Shown in pieces: positions 8,363 to 15,499 of a stretch of 64,000 nucleotides of DNA. Origin of the DNA: Calothrix sp. PCC 7716 (GTDB lineage Bacteria > Cyanobacteriota > Cyanobacteriia > Cyanobacteriales > Nostocaceae). The notes under the pieces are model-generated. The model searched no databases, was not told the origin of the DNA, and saw only the letters and a program-made list of their open reading frames with translations. Each line of letters starts with the position of its first letter. The first letter of the stretch is position 1. The stretch is from the NCBI RefSeq assembly GCF_019977735.1, contig NZ_AP025018.1, forward strand, positions 1,054,001 to 1,118,000, given 5' to 3'. Made by a program: the position numbers and the translations under genes.

Positions 8363-8915
8363 ATGGCTACCTAAGATATTATAGATAAGCGCAATCAAAA
8401 ATTAGTAGACCAAATCAAGTGCATACTCGACTCATCCGAAGTAGCGCATTTTGCGGTAGGTTACTTTTTTCTCTCCGGCTTCACGAAGATTGCAGAACGT
8501 CTTACCAAATATTAAAGAACTACGCTTATTAATTGGCAATACTACCAACCGCGAAACTATCGAACAAATTGCCCCAGGATACCGTAGATTAGAATTAATT
8601 GAAGATAAAATTGAAGCGCAAAAATACCCAAAGCGCGCGGAAGAAAAACGGATGGCATCGGAAACAGCAGCTAATATCCGCTCTAGTATCGAACTAATGG
8701 ACTAAACTGATGAAGCTGAGACGCTGGTTAAAAACTTAGTGCAGATGATTGAGGAAAAAAGGCTTCATGTTCGAGTTTATACTAAAAGTACTTTACATGC
8801 TAAAGCTTATATTTTTGACTATGGTACTGTTTACGATAACAAAGGTAGAGCCTTAGAACGTTCAGAAAAAGATATTGCTATAGTTGGTTCTTCTAATCTT
8901 ACCTGTTGGTCGTGA
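8363..8915 (+). pseudogene. helicase-associated phospholipase D-like domain, decayed
   Basis: Joined across frames, the text reads DKRNQKLVDQI, VAHFAVGYFFLSGFTKIAERL, then (other frame) IKELRLLIGNTTNRETIEQI, and after a stop LHAKAYIFDYG and DIAIVGSSNLT. These are the N-terminal PLD-type features (HxK in LHAKAYIFD, GSSN) of SNF2-type helicases with a PLD domain. Damage seen: a stop after ATGGCTACC at 8372-8374, a frame change near 8495-8505, an in-frame TAA at 8703-8705 and an abrupt end at 8915 before any helicase motif. It is a clear remnant. Confidence 0.75.
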
Positions 8916-9015
8916 AATCTTCTCTGTAAAGCACCATCCGAAGTAACCGTTGAGGTAATCACTATACTGGGAACTTTAATGCCTCTGCCATAAGTTATAC
9001 TCACCAACACTTAAT

Positions 9016-9068
9016 ACTCAGCACTCAGCACTCAGCACTCATCACTCATCACTCATCACTCATCACTA
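9016..9068. repeat. 7-bp tandem repeat (CACTCAG/CACTCAT)
   Basis: Seven or so heptamers, first with G and then with T at the last base, lying about 40 bases before chlD. This is a short tandemly repeated sequence of the heptamer kind known from heterocystous cyanobacteria. The same heptamers in reverse orientation occur at 29341-29369. Confidence 0.9.
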
Positions 9069-9109
9069 TTCTGGTATGCTTAAAGCCGATAAGATAATTA
9101 TTTAAGTTC

Positions 9110-11170
9110 ATGCCAGCTTCTATTCAACCTACTATTACAGCTTTTCCCCTGACTGCAGTTGTTGGTCAGGAAGCTATTAAACTAGCTTTATTATTAGCAG
9201 CAGTTGACCCTGGACTTGGGGGAGTTGCTATTGCAGGTCGTCGCGGTACGGCAAAGTCTGTAATGGCGCGCGCTATTCACGCTTTGCTGCCTCCTATTGA
9301 AGTTGTAAAGGGGGGGATAAGTAATTGTGACCCTGAGCGTCCTGATGAATGGGATGATATTCTTGTGGAACAGGCATCTTGCCTGTTAATGGAGGACAGG
9401 CAAGAGTTAATGGAGGACAGGCAAGATGCCTATCCTACAGAGATTATTCCGGCGCCTTTTGTACAGATACCACTTGGCACTACTGAGGATAGGTTATTAG
9501 GTTCTGTTGATGTGGAAGAGTCGGTAAAACTTGGCGCCACTATATTTCAACCTGGTTTACTCGCAACTGCACATCGAGGAGTTTTGTATGTTGATGAAAT
9601 TAACTTACTCGATGACCAAATAAGTAACCAGCTATTAACTGTATTATCTGATGGACGTAACCAAATTGAGCGTGAGGGTATTAGTTTTCAACACCCTTGT
9701 AGACCGTTGTTTATTGCAACTTATAACCCAGAAGAAGGAGACTTGCGCGAACACCTTCTTGACCGCATTGCTATAGTTCTTTCTGCTAGTGGTGTACTTG
9801 GTTTAGACCAACGTGTTGAAGCTGTAGAACAAGCTATATCTTACTCGCGTTCGCCTCAAGAATTTTTACAGCAGTACAGCGAAGATATTGATAGCATTAA
9901 AACTCAGATTATTTTGGCGCGCGAGTGGCTCAAAGAAGTAACTATTACTCATGAGCAAATAGCTTATTTAGTAGATGAGGCAGTTCGCGCACAAGTTCAA
10001 GGACACCGCGCGGAGTTATTTGCTGTACGAGTCGCAAAAGCTGCTGCTGCTTTAGAAGGACGTAATAAAGTTACAGCAGAAGATTTAAAGCGCGCGGTGG
10101 AATTAGTAATAGTGCCAAGAGCAACTGTTATACAAACACCACCCGACCAACCACCACCTCCTCCTCCCCCACCACCACCAACCGAAAATCAGGAAGAGCA
10201 AGAAGACCAGGAAGAAGAACAAGAACAAGAAGAAAACGAAGACCAAGAACAACCAGAACAAGAACCTCCAGGTATTCCCGAAGAATTTATCTTTGACCCA
10301 GAGGGAGTAATTCTTGATGATAGTGTGTTGTATTTTGCCCAAATGGCACAACGTCAAGGTAAGTCAGGAAGTCGTAATTCGATATTTTCTGATGACCGAG
10401 GACGTTACGTTAAGCCAATGTTGCCTAAAGGTAAAGTAAAACGTATTGCTGTTGATGCTACTTTACGTGCTGCGGCGCCATATCAAAAAGCCCGTAGAGA
10501 AAGACAACCAAATCGTAAAGTTATTGTGGAACAAGGTGATATGCGTTCCAAACGACTCGTTCGTAAAGCAGGCGCCTTAGTTGTATTTATAGTTGATGCA
10601 TCTGGTTCAATGGCCTTAAACAGAATGCAGTCGGCAAAAGGCGCCGTTATGCAATTACTAACCGAAGCGTATCAAAACCGTGACCAAATATCATTGATAC
10701 CCTTTAGAGGTGAACAAGCAGAAGTGCTATTACCTCCAACTCGTTCAATAGCACTTGCACGTAATAGATTAGAAAGATTACCTTGTGGTGGTGGTTCGCC
10801 ATTAGCACACGGATTAACTCAAGCTGTACGTGTAGGAATGAACGCGCAAATGAGTGGTGATATTGGGCAAGTTGTACTAGTCGCAATTACTGATGGTCGT
10901 GGTAACATTCCGCTATCACGTTCATTAGGAGAACCGCAAGACCCAGACCGAAAACCTGATATCAAAGCTGAATTATTAGACATTGCAGGACGAATTCGCG
11001 CCCTTGGAATGCAGCTTTTAGTAATAGATACCGAAAGTAAATTTGTCTCAACAGGCTTCGCAAAAGAACTAGCAACTGTTTCAGGTGGTAAATATTATCA
11101 CCTACCTAAAGCAACCGACCAAGCCATCGCCGCAATGACAAAAGGCGCCATTGCCGATTTAAGACGCTAA
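9110..11170 (+). CDS. chlD: magnesium chelatase subunit D
   Basis: 686 residues. With ChlI and ChlH it inserts Mg into protoporphyrin IX, the first step of chlorophyll synthesis. The N-terminal half is an AAA+ domain (Walker A-like GRRGTAKS at 43-50, [12 protein letters not shown] as Walker B), then a Pro run and an acidic Glu/Gln linker (about 345-400), then an integrin-I (VWA) domain with the MIDAS motif DASGS at 496-500. Residues about 85-108 ([20 protein letters not shown]) are not part of the family: they come from an in-frame repeat inserted between WDD and [15 protein letters not shown]. The reading frame is intact. Confidence 0.95.
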   Translation: MPASIQPTITAFPLTAVVGQEAIKLALLLAAVDPGLGGVAIAGRRGTAKSVMARAIHALLPPIEVVKGGISNCDPERPDEWDDILVEQASCLLMEDRQELMEDRQDAYPTEIIPAPFVQIPLGTTEDRLLGSVDVEESVKLGATIFQPGLLATAHRGVLYVDEINLLDDQISNQLLTVLSDGRNQIEREGISFQHPCRPLFIATYNPEEGDLREHLLDRIAIVLSASGVLGLDQRVEAVEQAISYSRSPQEFLQQYSEDIDSIKTQIILAREWLKEVTITHEQIAYLVDEAVRAQVQGHRAELFAVRVAKAAAALEGRNKVTAEDLKRAVELVIVPRATVIQTPPDQPPPPPPPPPPTENQEEQEDQEEEQEQEENEDQEQPEQEPPGIPEEFIFDPEGVILDDSVLYFAQMAQRQGKSGSRNSIFSDDRGRYVKPMLPKGKVKRIAVDATLRAAAPYQKARRERQPNRKVIVEQGDMRSKRLVRKAGALVVFIVDASGSMALNRMQSAKGAVMQLLTEAYQNRDQISLIPFRGEQAEVLLPPTRSIALARNRLERLPCGGGSPLAHGLTQAVRVGMNAQMSGDIGQVVLVAITDGRGNIPLSRSLGEPQDPDRKPDIKAELLDIAGRIRALGMQLLVIDTESKFVSTGFAKELATVSGGKYYHLPKATDQAIAAMTKGAIADLRR
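9361..9432 (+). repeat. family A repeat inserted in frame inside chlD
   Basis: Starts TCTTGTGGAACAGGCATCTT GCCTGT like the intergenic copies, followed by two tandem copies of GTTAATGGAGGACAGGCAAGA and a return arm (GGCAAGATGCC). The added length is a multiple of three and contains no stop in the chlD frame. Confidence 0.8.
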
Positions 11171-11186
11171 AATTTATAAATGTGAT

Positions 11187-11214
11187 GTAGAGACGTGACA
11201 TGTCACGTCTCTAC
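11187..11214. repeat. dispersed 28-bp palindrome, family B
   Basis: GTAGAGACGTGACA followed by its exact reverse complement. Related copies at 39744-39771, 42332-42374 and 56528-56555 keep the GTAGAGACG/CGTCTCTAC ends but vary the middle in a paired way (TGACATGTCA, CGATTAATCG, TGATATATCA, TTACATGTAA). It lies 17 bases after chlD and could end its transcript. Confidence 0.85.
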
Positions 11215-11251
11215 AATGTAATGTAATTTATTAATCGCAATTACTAAAAAT

Positions 11252-12247
11252 TTGGTAAGACAAGACTACTACCCTTTAAGCGTGGCGCCAATGATGGATC
11301 ACACAGACCGTCATTTTCGGTATTTCATGCGGCAGATAACAAAAAAAACTCTGCTATATACCGAAATGGTTACAAGTGCAGCAATATTACACGGTGATAA
11401 AGAACGTCTATTAGGATTTTCACCCGAAGAAAAACCTCTAGTTCTCCAAGTCGGTGGCGATAACCCCGTACAACTTGCCGAATGTACACGTATCGCATCC
11501 GATATGGGGTATGACGAAATTAATCTAAATGTTGGTTGCCCTAGTAGTCGTGTTCAAGATGGTAATTTTGGCGCCTGTTTAATGACAAAACCTTACAAAG
11601 TCGCTGACTGTGTAGCAGCAATGATTGCGGAGGCTAATATTCCTGTAAGCGTCAAGCACCGTATTGGTGTTGATGACATTGACTCCTACGAGCATATGGC
11701 AAACTTCGTCAGTATTGTTGCTTCTGCTGGGTGCCGTATATTTAATGTTCACGCCCGTAAAGCTTGGTTAAAAGGTTTAAGCCCAAAAGAAAACCGTGAT
11801 ATTCCACCTTTACGTTACTCAGATGTTCATCGCCTCAAAGCAGAATTTCCACACTTATTTATTGAAATTAACGGCGGATTTTTAAATTTAGAACAGGTTT
11901 GTACGCAATTAAAATCAGTTGATGCGGTTATGATTGGACGTGCAGCTTACGATAACCCTTATATATTTGCCGCTGCCGACTCACTAATTTACAGAGAAAA
12001 AACTGAGGTGCCAACACGTCATCAAATCGTAGAAGCAATGTTTCCCTATGTGGATAAATGGGCAGCAAAAGGATTGAAACTTAATAAAATCACTCGTCAC
12101 ATGCTGCAATTATTTGCTGGACAACCAGGTAGTCGCGCGTGGAAACAGCATTTAACAGAATATTCTTGCCGTGAAGGTGCATCATCACAAGTATTAGCAC
12201 AAGCACTCGCTTTAGTACCAATTAAACAGCTTGAGGCAATTCATTAG
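11252..12247 (+). CDS. dusA: tRNA-dihydrouridine(20/20a) synthase DusA
   Basis: 331 residues. A flavin enzyme that reduces uridine 20/20a in the tRNA D-loop. Family marks: SVAPMMDHTDRHFRYFMR near the N-terminus, NLNVGCPSSRVQDGNFGACL with the catalytic Cys, VKHRIGVDD, NVHARKAWLKGLSPKENRD, and INGGF, VMIGRAAYDNP. The in-frame upstream stop at 11219 leaves only TTG at 11252 as a usual start that keeps the conserved N-terminus; no clear ribosome site is seen, so the start is uncertain. The 3' end overlaps the convergent HTH gene by 26 bases. Confidence 0.93.
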   Translation: MVRQDYYPLSVAPMMDHTDRHFRYFMRQITKKTLLYTEMVTSAAILHGDKERLLGFSPEEKPLVLQVGGDNPVQLAECTRIASDMGYDEINLNVGCPSSRVQDGNFGACLMTKPYKVADCVAAMIAEANIPVSVKHRIGVDDIDSYEHMANFVSIVASAGCRIFNVHARKAWLKGLSPKENRDIPPLRYSDVHRLKAEFPHLFIEINGGFLNLEQVCTQLKSVDAVMIGRAAYDNPYIFAAADSLIYREKTEVPTRHQIVEAMFPYVDKWAAKGLKLNKITRHMLQLFAGQPGSRAWKQHLTEYSCREGASSQVLAQALALVPIKQLEAIH

Positions 12248-12602
12248 TACTAGAAGTTTTGAGATTATTTTTTGCCAAAGAGTCAGCAATTAATCGTAAA
12301 ACCTCAACTTGTTCTTCAGGCGCCGCTTGAACCACCATAGTTCGTAAACTAGCACCTTCGGTCTTTACGCCAAATAACTCACATAAATACCAAGTTCTTG
12401 CATCTTGGGGCAGTACTAGGAGTAGAGCAATAAGCTTCGCGGCTCCTAGGTCAGCTTTTCCATGACGAAAGCGCGAAAGAATAACTCTTGAAATGCCAGC
12501 ATCAGCAGCTACTTTTGTCGCATTCAAATTGAAGCGGTTCATCATTTCGTCGAACAACTGCCAGTGCGATTCAAAATTTTCCTGCGTTATAAAACTTTGC
12601 AT
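12222..12602 (-). CDS. small Cro/CI-type helix-turn-helix regulator
   Basis: 126 residues. Residues about 15-70 fit an HTH of the XRE type: NRFNLNATKVAADAGISRV with LSRFRHGKADLGAAKL as recognition and following helices. The C-terminal part (VQAAPEEQVEVLRLIADSL) is helical and may dimerise. It stands alone, faces dusA tail to tail with a 26-base overlap, and has an inverted repeat right upstream of its start that could be its own operator. Target genes cannot be told. Confidence 0.75.
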   Translation of the reverse strand: MQSFITQENFESHWQLFDEMMNRFNLNATKVAADAGISRVILSRFRHGKADLGAAKLIALLLVLPQDARTWYLCELFGVKTEGASLRTMVVQAAPEEQVEVLRLIADSLAKNNLKTSSTNELPQAV

Positions 12603-12612
12603 TTTTTATATT

Positions 12613-12628
12613 GTATAGTTATCTATAC
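12613..12628. promoter_or_regulatory. possible operator upstream of the HTH gene
   Basis: GTATAGTTATCTATAC, perfect 6-base arms around TTAT, 11 bases before the HTH start codon, with another GTATAC at 12632-12637. Position suggests autoregulation; this is an inference. Confidence 0.4.
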
Positions 12629-12900
12629 GCTGTATACTAAGCGATACAATAGAAAGTAGCGATATACGGCTAATCCAATCGTACCAAACGATTCACAATT
12701 TTGCCTAAATCGTCATTCAACATAAGTGGACAGTTTGAGAGTGTTTGTTAACAACCTCTTGTCCTCTTGCTGCCCCCAATTAAAAGCGGAAGGCGCTCAA
12801 CATTTTAATAATCGTTAATTAACGTCTCCGTATTATTACCGCAAAATTTTTATTCGGCAAGTCAAGAGCGAATCATTATGCATTTCAGAAGGTGTCACTT

Positions 12901-13671
12901 ATGAATACTACATCTACTAAAGATTTCAACAGAAACTCTGTTTCAGCTAAAGCGCGCGTTTTTCCAGCCAAAGAGCAACCAGGTAGATACTGGACTGGAA
13001 ACAAGATTAGGAAATCCTCAAACACAAATATATCCTCTAGGAAAATCGATGGCGCCGAATTCCTAGAGGATAAACAAGACATCAATATATCCTCTAGGAA
13101 AATCGATGGCGCCGAATTCCTAGAGGATAAACAAGACATCAATATATCCTCTAGGAAAATCGATGGCGCCGAATTCCTAGAGGATAAACAAGACATCAAT
13201 ATATCCTCTAGGAAAATCGATGGCGCCGAATTCCTAGAGGATAAACAAGACACTAATATATCCTCTAGGAAAAGTGATGGTGCTGAATTCCTAGAGGATA
13301 AACAAGACATCAATATATCCTCTAGGAAAAGTGATGGCGCCGAATTCCTAGAGGATAAACAAGACATCAATATATCCTCTAGGAAAAGTGATGGCGCCGA
13401 ATTCCTAGAGGATAAACAAGACACTAATATATCCTCTAGGAAAAAGCGGCGCCTAAAGGGTGATGGTAGTGGCTGTATATACTACCGAACTTCTATTAAA
13501 AATGGTAAAGAATATCACGAAGCCTACTTTCAGTATGAATTTTGGAAGAAAGGAGACTGCTTATCAAAATCTTCTAGGTATATTCCTAAGAAATTACTCA
13601 AGGTAGTTCAGGAATTAAATCAATGTAAGGCGCCTGTTCGGGAAATTTTGGCAGTTTTAGGAGAAATATAG
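12901..13671 (+). CDS. Nostocales hypothetical with a 7x 19-residue tandem repeat
   Basis: 256 residues from ATG 12901 (AGAAGGTG upstream); a GTG at 12892 is the alternative. Order: a basic N-terminus (1-42), seven near-identical 19-residue units of the form NISSRKIDGAEFLEDKQDI (about 43-175) plus a partial eighth, then KKRRLKGDGSG and a conserved C-terminal domain with CIYYRTSIKNGKEYHEAYF, SRYIPKKLL and KAPVREILAVLG. I know that C-terminal pattern from small uncharacterised Nostocales proteins; it may bind nucleic acid, but no function is established. The repeat is not part of the family. It is encoded by the hairpin array described separately. Confidence 0.7.
   Translation: MNTTSTKDFNRNSVSAKARVFPAKEQPGRYWTGNKIRKSSNTNISSRKIDGAEFLEDKQDINISSRKIDGAEFLEDKQDINISSRKIDGAEFLEDKQDINISSRKIDGAEFLEDKQDTNISSRKSDGAEFLEDKQDINISSRKSDGAEFLEDKQDINISSRKSDGAEFLEDKQDTNISSRKKRRLKGDGSGCIYYRTSIKNGKEYHEAYFQYEFWKKGDCLSKSSRYIPKKLLKVVQELNQCKAPVREILAVLGEI
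13027..13425 (+). repeat. 57-bp in-frame tandem hairpin array, 7 units
   Basis: Seven 57-bp units, then a partial eighth. Each unit holds a perfect 13-base inverted repeat, TATCCTCTAGGAA and TTCCTAGAGGATA, around a short loop with GGCGCC. Units 1-4 carry AATCGATGG, units 5-7 AAGTGATGG; unit 5 has GGTGCT where the others have GGCGCC. Since 57 is a multiple of three, gain or loss of a unit keeps the frame, and the opposite strand is also free of stops. Confidence 0.95.
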
Positions 13672-13695
13672 TAGGGTGGGCACTGCCCACCTTAC
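13671..13695. repeat. dispersed palindrome, family E
   Basis: GTAGGGTGGGCACTGCCCACC followed by TTAC, the same unit as 6946-6966, directly at the stop of the tandem-repeat gene. Confidence 0.8.
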
Positions 13696-13726
13696 TATTG
13701 ACGTGGTAATTGCAATCGAGATTTAT

Positions 13727-14593
13727 TTAATCACCAAGTTCTGCAACTTGTGATTCTGGTAAACCTGTTATTTGCGCTACCTGTTCCACAGGCATTCCTT
13801 GCTTGAGCAAATTTGCTGCAACTTGCTTTAATTGAGACTCAGCATTATCAGCACGCTGTTTTTCTTGTTCGGCACGTTGTTTTTCAAGTTCTGCAATTTC
13901 TTCAGAGTTTGGTAATAACTGCCCATCCAAGGTTGCCCAGCGTAACCAAGTGATATTGTTTATACCTTTGTAGTCACCTTGCCATTTTACCAGTGCTAAA
14001 CCAAGTACTTTACTGATTAACTGACCTTGTGCGTTTGGACTTATTGGTTGATATACGAGATTTTGCATCTCGAATCCTGCGAAGTCATTTGGGTCAAAAG
14101 GGTCAAACCAAAAATACTCAGGTACGCGCATTTTGTTTTGATAGACAAGTTTCTTCTCGTCTTTATCTGCGGCAGCTGTAGTGTTAGAAAGCAGCTCAAT
14201 AATAATATCGGGTGCTTTGCCTTCTTCCCAAGTTACCCAGCTAGTTCTTTCTCCCTTCGGTACATCGAGTACTACGAAAAAATCTGGGCCTTTGAAGTCA
14301 CGATTTCTTGCTTGCACCAAGCTGTAGTATACAAACATGTTGCCCCCCACATACCCATCCGGACGCTGGTCAAGCCAAGGTAATAAAGTGTCAATCAATA
14401 ATTCTATCTGCACTTTATGCCTTTGGGATTCCATATTCGTGTTGTCGTCGTAGGGTAGTTCTGCCTGGGTAGGAGGTAAAGCGATGCTTATTTCATCACC
14501 TGGGGTACTCTCGTCGTAAGGCAACTCTGATTGAGTTGGAGGTAGAGCAACACCAGTATCACCAATCATTTTTGTTGGGATTGTGTTTGTCAT
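13727..14593 (-). CDS. Uma2 family (DUF820) putative endonuclease
   Basis: 288 residues from ATG 14593, chosen because AAAGGG lies 7 bases upstream; an in-frame start at 14635 would add 14 residues. The N-terminus has an internal duplication, ALPPTQSELPYDEST and ALPPTQAELPYDDNT. The Uma2 core follows with KGPDFFVVLD (Asp), APDIIIELLS (Glu) and YQNKMRVPEYFWFDPFD. A Glu/Gln/Arg coiled coil (ELEKQRAEQEKQRADNAE) and an HTH-like end (LLKQGMPVEQVAQITGLPES) close the protein, similar in design to the Uma2 protein at 704-1513. Confidence 0.85.
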   Translation of the reverse strand: MTNTIPTKMIGDTGVALPPTQSELPYDESTPGDEISIALPPTQAELPYDDNTNMESQRHKVQIELLIDTLLPWLDQRPDGYVGGNMFVYYSLVQARNRDFKGPDFFVVLDVPKGERTSWVTWEEGKAPDIIIELLSNTTAAADKDEKKLVYQNKMRVPEYFWFDPFDPNDFAGFEMQNLVYQPISPNAQGQLISKVLGLALVKWQGDYKGINNITWLRWATLDGQLLPNSEEIAELEKQRAEQEKQRADNAESQLKQVAANLLKQGMPVEQVAQITGLPESQVAELGD

Positions 14594-14646
14594 AAATTTA
14601 CCCTTTATCAAAACTAATGTACCATTAAAAATCAAACTTTAGGACT

Positions 14647-14729
14647 AGAAACCGGGTTTCTTCGTTGAAATCTGTGGTAAAAATGACGATTTGTCTGCGA
14701 CAATGAATGCATAGAAACCCGGTTTCTTT
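14647..14729. repeat. dispersed paired-palindrome repeat, family C
   Basis: AGAAACCGGGTTTCTTC, a 50-base spacer containing GATTTGTCTGCGACAATGAA, then AGAAACCCGGTTTCTTT. The spacer is shared with the copy at 57295-57378. Confidence 0.85.
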
Positions 14730-14739
14730 AGCGTAAGTC

Positions 14740-15447
14740 CTACCTTTGTTGAAATCGCATAAAAACGGCGCCAAATAAAATTCCAATTCCATGCGTCCAA
14801 TAACCTATACTCCATTGGTTAACACCGTTAGGTGGAATATCTAAACTACCTATTCCATAAAATAGTTGTTGAATAAACCACCAAAATAAATAGAAAAAAG
14901 CTGGTATTTCTACAGGAATAAATACAACTAGTAAAGGTAACACTGAATCTATTTTAACTTTAGGAAATTTATATATGTATGCTCCTAAGCACGCAGCTAC
15001 GGCGCCATTAGCTCCAATTAACGGTACTGCTAAATTTGGTTCTGCGAATATTTGTACTATAGTTGTTAATATTCCGGCTGTTAGATAAAGAGCCAAGAAG
15101 CGCACTGGAGCGAGTACTTTTTCGAGAGTGCTACCAAATACCCATAAAAACAGCATATTTCCCAATATTTGGGCAAAACTGCCGTGTAGAAACATTCCTG
15201 CTAGTAAGGATGTCGAATGTATTATGATGGCTATGCTTGCTGCTGCATTACCTGATGCGGTACTCGCCATTGCACCCGATATTTGTACTGGCGCCACTCC
15301 CCAAGCATTAATAAAATATCCTAGCTCTCCTCTTGGTTCGAGCTTTAGTTCGTATAAAAATAAAGCGATGTTTAAACCAATTAAGCTCAATGTCGCAAAC
15401 GGCTTTGTGCGCGTAAACAAGAATACATTATCGCTAACAGGAATCAT
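14740..15447 (-). CDS. rhomboid-like membrane protein lacking the catalytic Ser
   Basis: 235 residues, about six membrane helices. It has rhomboid hallmarks: FLHGSFAQILGNMLFLWVFG (the HGxxxHLxxNMxFL-type helix 2 region, with Gln at the usual second His) and YWTHGIGILFGA (helix 6 His). The active-site GxSG, however, reads LIGANGAVAACLGAY: codon AAT (Asn) stands where the nucleophile Ser should be. On family knowledge this predicts a proteolytically inactive rhomboid pseudoenzyme, unless the base is a sequencing error. It is divergent from the kinase gene 53 bases away, so they may share a control region. Confidence 0.8.
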   Translation of the reverse strand: MIPVSDNVFLFTRTKPFATLSLIGLNIALFLYELKLEPRGELGYFINAWGVAPVQISGAMASTASGNAAASIAIIIHSTSLLAGMFLHGSFAQILGNMLFLWVFGSTLEKVLAPVRFLALYLTAGILTTIVQIFAEPNLAVPLIGANGAVAACLGAYIYKFPKVKIDSVLPLLVVFIPVEIPAFFYLFWWFIQQLFYGIGSLDIPPNGVNQWSIGYWTHGIGILFGAVFMRFQQR

Positions 15448-15499
15448 AAAGTTGAGTATGTCAATATTAAAATTAGATGTATCGCATTAATTAAAGCAA

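Noticed and set aside
12885-13424. Leftward ORF of 179 codons across the 57-bp array
   Set aside because: It exists only because the 57-bp palindromic unit is free of stops on both strands; there is no ribosome site, and the plus-strand frame continues into a conserved domain.
13027-13425. CRISPR array
   Set aside because: No unique spacers: the units are identical over the full 57 bases, in frame within a gene, and no cas gene is nearby.
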